From Rana temporaria (taxonomy: Eukaryota > Chordata > Amphibia > Anura > Ranidae), in the NCBI RefSeq assembly GCF_905171775.1, contig NC_053489.1:389329349-389393348 (forward strand): DNA of 64,000 nucleotides, given 5' to 3'. Positions 56,959-64,000 of the stretch are shown in pieces. Position numbers and translations under genes: made by a program. Within the stretch, counting starts at the first letter, position 1. Every line of letters begins with the position of its first letter. The notes below the pieces were generated by a model. The model was not told the DNA's origin. It searched no databases and saw only the letters and a list, made by a program, of their open reading frames with translations.

Positions 56959-57075
56959 GGCCCAGAGGTCCCCAGATGACAACCCCCCCTTTTAAAAAAA
57001 AAAATATATATTTTATATATATATATATATATTTCATTTCTTTTTATTAAAGGTCCCCAGGGCCCCGGATGGCTA
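55510..57075. repeat. Minisatellite of GGGCCCAGAGGTCCCCAGG units with T-rich spacers
   Basis: Units read AAAGGGCCCAGAGGTCCCC, then AGGGCCC, GATGGCAACCCCC, then a T or TA run of varying length. At least nine units occur, in two blocks (55510-56080 and 56800-57075) either side of a MITE. Confidence 0.88.
56085..56787. mobile_element. Large MITE with GGGCCAGATCCAC ends
   Basis: GGGCCAGATCCACATACAT at the left and CTCTGTGGATTTGGCCC at the right are imperfect inverted repeats. The interior is rich in TACGCCG/CGGCGTA words, like 35544-36258. Inserted in the minisatellite. Confidence 0.78.
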
Positions 57076-57284
57076 CCCCCTTTTTTTTATATATATATTC
57101 TTTATTTCTTCTTTTCTTTGTAAAGGGGCCCCCCCCCCCGCTTCTCAACTCAATTCACGGCAGCCCCCCCCGCTTCTCAATTTCAGGTGGCAGCACTCCC
57201 CCCCCCCCCCCCGGTACTCTGCTCCAGGGGGGGGCCATGCCTGAAGCTGTGTAACGGGCCCCATAATTCCTGATGGCGGCCCTG

Positions 57285-57618
57285 CCACCACCAGTTATCC
57301 TCCAGCTTGAAGCGGTGATCACTGTGTGTGTATAGTCACTTTTCATGCCCATGCCTGTAAAAAATACATAAAACTTCATACTGCGTTTAAAAAGGGCTAC
57401 GTGGGAGTGTTTCTTGGGAAAACCTGTTTGTTTTGATTTCTTGTAAGTATATAATGGAACTGGCCTCTAAACCTATATTTTCCCTATGTTTGCATCAAAC
57501 AACGATTGTCTTTTGATATCACAGCAGCCTTTTGTGAACTTTTTTTTATCACATTGGAGCCCTTAAAGTTGTTTCTAAAAACTATGGATTATCAATAAGT
57601 TGTAGAAAATGGTGGTGT
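57285..57618. other. Unrecognised non-coding stretch
   Basis: No gene or bounded repeat seen. Confidence 0.4.
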
Positions 57619-57626
57619 ATCTAGAG

Positions 57627-57811
57627 CAGTGTTTCTCAACTCCAGTCCTCGGGGCGCACCAACAGGTCAGGTTTTCAGGCTTTCCATTATTGTGCACAGG
57701 TGATTTTATCAGTTTCACTGCCTTAGTAATTACCACAGCAGTTTGATCTGAGGGAAATCCTGAAAACATGACCTGTTGGTGCGCCCCGAGGACTGGAGTT
57801 GAGAAACACTG
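57627..57811. mobile_element. hAT-type MITE, 185 bp
   Basis: CAGTGTTTCTCAACTCCAGT mirrors ACTGGAGTTGAGAAACACTG. The 8-bp duplication ATCTAGAG lies at 57619-57626 and 57812-57819. Confidence 0.95.
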
Positions 57812-57819
57812 ATCTAGAG

Positions 57820-58936
57820 TGTATTTTTGACACCCAGGACAAAACATCCTCCTTTTTGTATATAGAATTTTTTTTTCAGTATTCATCTTAAAATGTAACA
57901 AATAGTAGGAAATCAAATGTAGACCATGTAAATTGTGGCGTCCCCTAACCTTGGTTCTCATTGTAAAAGCCATACAGTACAATGCTTACTTTTTTGTAGT
58001 GTGTGTGTTTTTTTTTTGTTCCCCTTTTACCAGTAGATTAACATTTCTCTCATACTTTATACATTTCAGTTCCACCTTGAGTACTTGGATTTACAGTTTA
58101 GAAATACTTAACATTGCTAGGTACTTGTTCCTGCATGCTATCTTACCAGAGTTGAGAAAGTGAAATTCTGTCAAGTTTACACATTAATATTTCCCTTTCA
58201 CAATAAGCATGTTTTTTTTTTTTTTTCTGTTCAGGTAGACAAAACCATTTTTATGTAGGATTTGAAAAATTATTTTTAGTCTGTATTGCAGACCTCCCCA
58301 TGTAAATACACTAGTTATCTGGCTCTCATGTGGATCCTTTGGTTTCAGTGATTTGAGTAACTGACCCAGACTTAGTAAGTATTGAAACCATAGACAGCCT
58401 GGTAAATTGCATTCTCCCACTGCTCATTGGGTGACAGTCTTCTACACTTGGGTATATGCTCATGCCTATAGGAGTTTGAACACTAGGAAAAAAAAAACAA
58501 AAGCACAGCTCAACTAGTTTAGGTTAGTGCCATTAGGGGGTAGGACTTCTGTCTCCAGCTCTATTCTCTTTAGCCAGATCAAGACTTGAAAGGGAAAAGT
58601 CTTCTATTAGCAGCAGCTGGCAGTATCATATTGAACCACCAGATACTGAATATTTACCTTAGCAGCTATTGCTGTGGCACCAGTGTGGGCAGCACAGTGA
58701 TCCTTTGCTCCAAGGGTGGCATACTCAAGCTGTTAAAAGGATTTTAAAGGCTAAAGCTTTTTTTACACCAATGCATTAAAGGTAAAAAACCTGAGTGCTT
58801 CTGTCTATGGACACACAGTGTTGGCTCGGGAGTGAGCCTGCATGAGTGCCCCTATAGCAAGCGGCTTGCTATGGTGGACACTCAACATTTTGAATACTCG
58901 ATATGACATAACACGGTTTTATCTCTCACACACACA
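57820..58936. other. Unrecognised non-coding stretch, probably intron
   Basis: No gene, RNA gene or bounded repeat seen. Confidence 0.4.
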
Positions 58937-59170
58937 CCACAGCTTCCTGCAGCTCGGTCTCCCACTCGAGGCACCTGCCACAAGCACCCAGGCGTTACTC
59001 ATACCTTTCATACGTACATTCACACTCATTTACAACTCATACGATGCTTCAGGTTCGCAACTCCTATCAAGTCGGCACAATTCTTATCATTGCCACGAAC
59101 ACACGATCATGACATGCGATTAAACATGATCATGGTTCATCCCTACACACGCTCCAATTTCTCTTCTGTC
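58937..59170. repeat. Diverged direct repeat, copy 1
   Basis: The order CCACAGCTTCCTGCAGCTCGG, GCACCTGCC, CAACTCATACGATGCTTCAG, ACACGATCATGAC is found again at 60270-60500 with many substitutions. Family not recognised; the style resembles the leader of the tyrosine-recombinase element at 5284-6300. Confidence 0.6.
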
Positions 59171-60269
59171 CTTGTTTTCGCCTCCCTTTTTACGAGGCTA
59201 CTGTCTTGCAACACGTCTCCAGTGGCACACGACCCGGCCGCTCACATTTTCTTGTCTGTTTTCTCTTCTTTAGGTCAGTCAAGTTCAGGTTGTTCCATCC
59301 TGCACTATGTTGGACTTGTTTTCTACAGAAAAAAAAGAAACAAAGGGGGAAAAAAAAACGGGGGCCGCACAAAAATTACCCATTGGGGTTGGGGGTCAGT
59401 TACATTTAAGGCGGCGGGGCTGGGTTAGGCATCTATTCATGCAGGGCTAAAAACCTGGACTCTCATGTCATCTTTTCCACAGGTTCCCGGTTGAGTATTC
59501 TCGTACTCAGCCAGGACTTTCACAACCAGGGCAGCGAGTCAGATGTGTAGTACACGGGTTCCACCCTTAAATCACCCTGCAGCACCCATTTCACCATGTT
59601 GGCTTCACATTCACGATTGGGCGTTGGCTACTGTCACATTTTCTTTTCTCGACTTACTATTTTCGAAGAACATCATCACCTTCACCTACGCAGACATGGT
59701 TGGAGACAGTGCAAGTGTTCGCATTCCAAACATCTGTCACGTACTACAGAACGCAACATTCCTACAGGCCATACCTAGTCTTCAGCTTCTCGCCCATGTA
59801 CGCCCTGGGGCTCTGATTTCACAGATTTGTGTTTGACACAGACCAGGCACCTGAGCTATCGGTAACCTGGCCAGTCACCTCCTGGCTCATCTCGGTTGCC
59901 CAGCACTCTTTGCAGTTTTCTAAATTTCCACTCGGCAGCGTTCATCACCCAGAACGCAATCGGCTTCTTCACTGCATCTGTCATTACTTTTTCTGTCCTT
60001 CACGTTCCTTCCTTACCTGTTCTTGTGTACGCAACTCTTCTCTTCCGTTCTTGTCATTATGACGCTTCCGAACACATACTTCCACCTCTCTGTCACCAAC
60101 TGCGGGTTCAGAGCATGGCTGCGCTGCGGAACTGCGGCGTAGAAGGCCTCGCCACAGTAGGCGGGTCAATTCCGCTCGCACACCACAGCCTGATTAGAAT
60201 CCAGGTCATATCTGCGACATAGTGATTTGAATCCCCAGTACGATTCGACACATCCTGTCTTGCACATAA
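59171..60269. other. Spacer between diverged repeats
   Basis: Several open frames of 60-110 codons, none recognisable. Probably part of the same decayed repeat. Confidence 0.35.
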
Positions 60270-60500
60270 ACCACAAGCTTCCGCAGCTCGGCCTCCCTAT
60301 TCAGGCACCTAGTCGCTACTCGTAACACTCATTCACACGTTAGCATTCAATCGCAACTCATACAATGCTTCAGTTCGCCGTTCCGACACAAGTCAGCGCG
60401 TTCCGTTCTCACTTTACAAACATACGACCACGACAAACGAATAGTATGGTCTGGGGTTCCTCCCCAGCCACATTTAGATTTTCTCAGCTTTATTGTTTTC
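60270..60500. repeat. Diverged direct repeat, copy 2
   Basis: Partner of 58937-59170, about 1.33 kb away in the same orientation. Confidence 0.6.
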
Positions 60501-60537
60501 TGCCCCCACATGAAGGTTCCTTTTTTTAACCACTTAA

Positions 60538-61513
60538 CCACTTAAGCCCCGGACCAATATGCTGCTAAATGCCCAAAGACGTTTTTACAATTCGGCACTG
60601 CGTCGCTTTAACAGACAATTGCGCGGTCGTACGACGTGGCTCCCAAACAAAATTGACGTCCTTTTTTCCCCCACAAATAGAGCTTTCTTTTGGTGGTATT
60701 TGATCACCTCTGCGGTTTTTAGTTTTTGCGCTATAAACAAAAATAGAGCGACAATTTTGAAAAAAATGCTATATTTTTTACTTTTTGCTGTAATAAATAT
60801 CCCACAAAAACATATATAAAACATTTTTTTTCCTCAGTTTAGGCCGATACATATTCTTCTACCTATTTTTGGAGAAAAAAAATCGCAATAAGCGTTTATC
60901 GATTGGTTTGCGCAAAATTTATAGCATTTACAAAATAGGGGATAGTTTTATTATTATTTTTTTTTTACTACTAATGGCGGCGATCAGCGATTTTTTTTGT
61001 GACTGCGACATTATGGCGGACAATTTTGACACATTTTTGGGACCATTGTCATTTTTACAGCAAAACATGCATTTGCATTGTTTATTGTGAAAATGACAGT
61101 TGCAGTTTGGGAGTTAACCACAGGGGGCGCTGTAGGAGTTAGGGTTCACCTAGTGTGTGTTTACAACTGTAGGGGGGTGTGGCTGTTGGACTGATGTCAT
61201 CGATCGAGTCTCCCTATAAAAGGGATCACTCGATCGATGCAGCCGCCACAGTGAAGCACGGGGAAGCCATGTTTACATACGGCTCTCCCCGTTCTTCAGC
61301 TCCGGGGAGCGATCGCGACGGAGCGGCTATAAACGAATAGCCGCGTCGTCTTCCTGGATCGCTCCCCGCGGGAATTCGACCGCCGCATGTAGCGGGGGGG
61401 GGGGTCCCGATCGGACCCCCGACCCGCGGAAAGGCAAGGACGTACCTGTACGCCCATTTGCCTGTACGTGCCATTCTGTGGACGTACATATACATGCGGC
61501 GGTCGGGAAGTGG
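60538..61513 (+). mobile_element. TTAA-type element, copy 3
   Basis: Starts CCACTTAAGCCCC after TTAA (60534-60537) and ends before GTTAA (TTAA at 61514-61517). The interior matches 21862-22832 (GACGTGGCTCCCAAAC, AGCTTTCTTTTGGTGGTATT, TTATGGCGGACA). An extra CCACTTAA precedes it, possibly the scar of another insertion. Confidence 0.88.
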
Positions 61514-61517
61514 TTAA

Positions 61518-62195
61518 GGACCCCTTCACGCCGATATACGTCGGCAGAATGGCATGGCTGGGCACGTACCTGTACGTCCTCTATAAGTTCCCATCCGTGA
61601 CCTTGCCCGCGGGACCTGTGGACCCAATCGCCGCCGGTGTAAACACACCTTCCCCGTTCTTCATTGTGGCAATGTCAGCGATCGTCTGTTCCCTGATATA
61701 GGGAAAGACGATCACTGACGTCACATGTCCAGCCCCGCCCCCCTACAGTTAGAAACACATATGAGGTCACACTTAACCCCTACAGTGCCCCCTAGTGGTT
61801 AACTCCTAAACTGCAATTGTCATTTTCAGAGTAATCAGTGCATTTTTATAGCACTTTCGATGTGAAAATGACAATGGTCCCAAAAATGTGTCAAAATTGT
61901 CCGATGTGTCTGCCATAATGTCGCAGTCACGAAAAAAAACGCTGATCGCCGCCATTAGTAGTAAAAAAAAAAATCAAAATTGTCGCTCTATTTTTGTTTA
62001 TAGCGCAAAAAATAAAAACTGCAGAGGTGATCAAATACCAGCAAAAGAAAGCTCTATTTGTGGGAAAAAAAGGACGCCAATTTTGTTTGGGAGCCACGTC
62101 GCACGACCGCACAATTGTCCGTTAAATCGTCGCAGTGCGGAATCGCAAAAAGGGGTAAGGTCCTTAACCTGCATAATGGTCCGGGTCTTAAGTGG
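61518..62195 (-). mobile_element. TTAA-type element, copy 4 (inverted)
   Basis: Runs opposite to copy 3 and shares the TTAA at 61514-61517. It ends GGTCCGGGTCTTAAGTGG before TTAA at 62196-62199. Its outer right-end repeat is shortened. Confidence 0.85.
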
Positions 62196-62199
62196 TTAA

Positions 62200-63330
62200 C
62201 TGACAATTGCGCGGTTGTGTGACGTGGCTCCCAAACAAAATTTACGTCCTTTTTTTTTTTTCACAAATGGAGCTTTCTTTTGGTGGTATTTGATCACAAT
62301 TCTGAAAAAAAAAAAGCTATATTATTTTACTTTTTGCTATATTATCCCCAAAAAGATTTAAAAATTGTTACCTCCTCCCATGCTTGCCTTCAGGTCTTCT
62401 CCAGAGCCTCTCCCATCCTCTGGAACTCCCTGCCCCAGTATGTCCGATCAGCCCCTGTCCACCTTTTAGGAGATCCCTGGAAACTCATTTATTCAGGGAA
62501 GCCTATCCCACACCCACCTAACAACTGTCCCGAGCCACCCCCATCAAATCATTCTCTGAAGCGATTACCTTTTGTACCACTACCCCCTCCCTTTAGAATG
62601 TAAGGTCTATGAGCAGGGCCCTCCTGTACCTTTTTGTATTGAACTGTACTGTAATTGTGTTGTCCCCCCTATACATTGTAAAGTGTGGCGTCAACTATTG
62701 GTGCTATATAAATTGTGTATAATAATCATAAATAATATTTTTTTTTTCTCGGTTTAGGCCAATATGTATTCTTCTACATATTTTTGGTAAAAAAAATCGC
62801 AATAAGCGTATATTGATTGGTTTGCGCAGAAGTTATAGCATCTACAAAATAGGGGATCGTTTTATGGCATTTTTATAATAAAATATTTTTATTAGTAATG
62901 GCGGCGATCTGCGATTTATTTTTATTGTGACTGCGACATTATGGCGGACACTTTTTTGGGACCATTGTCATTTATACAGCGATCAGTGCTATAAAAATGT
63001 ACTGATTACTGTGTAAATGACATTGGCAGGGAAGAGGTTAACCACTAGGGGGTGAGGAAGGGGTTAAGTGTGTCCTAGGGAGTGATTCTAACTGTGAGGG
63101 GGCTGATGACAGGGAGCAGTAGATCAGTGTCCTGTCACAAGGCAGAACAGGGAAATGTCTTGTTTACACAGGCATCTCCTTGTTCTACAGCTCCATGACA
63201 CGATCATGGGACACAGAGCTCGGGGCAGGGCGCCCACATGGCTGCAAATTCAAAGCAACATGCCTGTACGTTGCTTTGCGCAGCTGTGCCATTCTGCTGA
63301 TGTGTGTGTGTATGTGTGTGTGTGTGTATG
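62200..63330 (+). mobile_element. TTAA-type element, copy 5, lacking its 5' end
   Basis: Begins directly with CTGACAATTGCGCGG, an internal position of the family, after the TTAA of copy 4. It continues to about 63330 and is interrupted by a LINE fragment at 62379-62737. Confidence 0.8.
62379..62737 (+). mobile_element. LINE 3' fragment (L2/CR1-like)
   Basis: The translation contains SPILWNSLPQYVRSAP and, in a shifted frame, a SLKTHLF-like segment: the C-terminal tail of L2/CR1-group LINE proteins (usually xLWNSLPxxIRxA...FKxxLKTHLF). It ends in an A/T-rich short repeat (AATAATCATAAATAAT), as such LINEs and their SINE partners do. It interrupts TTAA copy 5. Confidence 0.75.
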
Positions 63331-63340
63331 TGTGTATATA
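63298..63340. repeat. (TG)n/(TA)n microsatellite
   Basis: TG repeats with a few TA interruptions. Confidence 0.9.
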
Positions 63341-63343
63341 TAT

Positions 63344-63540
63344 TGTGACAGCAGGCAGGTAAAATCACCTGGTTGCATCCAGGATGGGAAATCTACATGT
63401 CCCAGATTCAGGCTTTATGCCAATTTATACCACTAGAGGGAAGTGCTGGGAGTCCTGCAGGGGAAGAGTTAATGAGCCCAGCTGAAGTAAGTGGGCTCAT
63501 TAAGACCACTACAAAAACTCCCAGCATGCTTAGGGCTTAG
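63344..63540 (+). repeat. LTR-like fragment related to 38380-46771
   Basis: Starts TGTGACAGCAGGCAGGTAAA, similar to the - strand start of the solo LTR (TGTGACAGGAAGTCAGGTAA). Only about 200 bp can be followed; no right end is seen. Confidence 0.5.
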
Positions 63541-63605
63541 GCCCCTTTCACACTTGTACGACTCAATTTTCGATCAGTACTACGTTGCCACAGCTTTGGC
63601 ATTAA

Positions 63606-64000
63606 AGGGGTTGTAAAGGAATTTTTTTCCCCCTAAATAGCTTCCTTTACCTTAGTGCAGTCCTCCTTCACTTACCTCATCCTTCAATTTTGCTTTTAAA
63701 TGTCCTTATTTCTTCTGAGAAATCCTCACTTCCTGTTCTTCTGTCTGTAACTACAGACCGTAATGCAAGGCTTTCTTCCTGGTGTGGAGAAAGCCTCTTG
63801 AGGGGGCAGGCAGGAGTGTCAGGACGCCCACTAACACACAGCTCCTTTCTCTATCTGCAAAGTAGAGAGTATCCTGACTTGCTTGCTCGCCCCCTCCCCC
63901 TCAAGAGGCTTTCTCCACACCAGGGAGAAAGCCTCGCATTACGGTGTGTAGTTAGACAGAAGAACAGGAAGTGAGCATTTCTCAGAAGAAATAAAGACAT
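63606..64000. mobile_element. Foldback MITE, cut by the window end
   Basis: Starts AGGGGTTGTAAAGGAA after TTAA. Arms at about 63700-63806 and 63893-64000 pair over more than 100 bp (TTCTTCTGAGAAAT with ATTTCTCAGAAGAA; AGAGGCTTTCTCCACACCAG with its mirror). The right terminus is outside the window. Confidence 0.85.

Larger units (their letters stand above)
55475..57284. mobile_element. hAT-type element with internal minisatellite, second example
   Basis: The ends CAGGGCCGCCATCAGG and CCTGATGGCGGCCCTG are perfect inverted repeats. The flanking octamers CCCCCACC and CCACCACC match at seven of eight positions, as an aged hAT duplication would. The interior is a minisatellite interrupted by another MITE. 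Confidence 0.85.

Overview
The window looks like intronic DNA from a large, transposon-rich vertebrate genome, most likely a frog. The only host-gene sequence I can support is one exon (32591-32785, + strand) of an ABHD17-family serine hydrolase, with clean splice sites on both sides. No neighbouring ABHD17 exon was found, so on this reading the window is two very large introns around one 195-bp exon. The amphibian call is inference: it rests on the exon plus the mix of L1, DIRS and Ngaro-type tyrosine-recombinase elements, Penelope-like elements, Tc1, hAT MITEs and TTAA-type elements.

Layout. Positions 1-11690 hold a dispersed repeat (1-429 and 11364-11690) split by L1-A (- strand, target duplication CACCTTGTC). 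L1-A is itself split by a tyrosine-recombinase retroelement with split direct repeats (687-6485), which carries satellite DNA where its reverse transcriptase should be, and by a Harbinger-type MITE (7144-7522). Positions 11689-27183 hold two head-to-head Penelope-like copies that share one internal deletion. L1-B (14034-19641) lies at their junction. The right copy also carries an LTR-like insertion with two more elements inside it, and a Tc1 transposon broken by a TTAA element. Positions 27184-38290 hold ABHD17 intron, 5'-truncated L1-C, the exon, a roughly 960-bp direct duplication flanking the exon, and several MITEs.

Positions 38380-46771 are a three-layer nest: a solo-LTR-like element, then full-length L1-D (14-bp duplication), then a hAT element (8-bp duplication) filled with a G-rich minisatellite. 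Positions 46791-48178 hold a second Tc1 with an uninterrupted 333-residue transposase but no right inverted repeat. Next come a second copy of the dispersed repeat (48179-48930), a candidate hammerhead ribozyme, and an insertion containing an essentially perfect 704-bp-arm palindrome (49909-51475). After these are a decayed DIRS element (about 52860-54970), a second minisatellite-filled hAT element (55475-57284), a small hAT MITE, unrecognised diverged repeats, and three adjacent TTAA elements (60538-63330). The window ends inside a hairpin element.

All four L1 copies lie on the - strand, antisense to the ABHD17 exon. Coding pieces of L1, the tyrosine-recombinase elements, the Penelope elements and Tc1-1 are broken by frameshifts, stops or deletions. 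The Tc1-2 transposase is the one long element ORF that looks intact.
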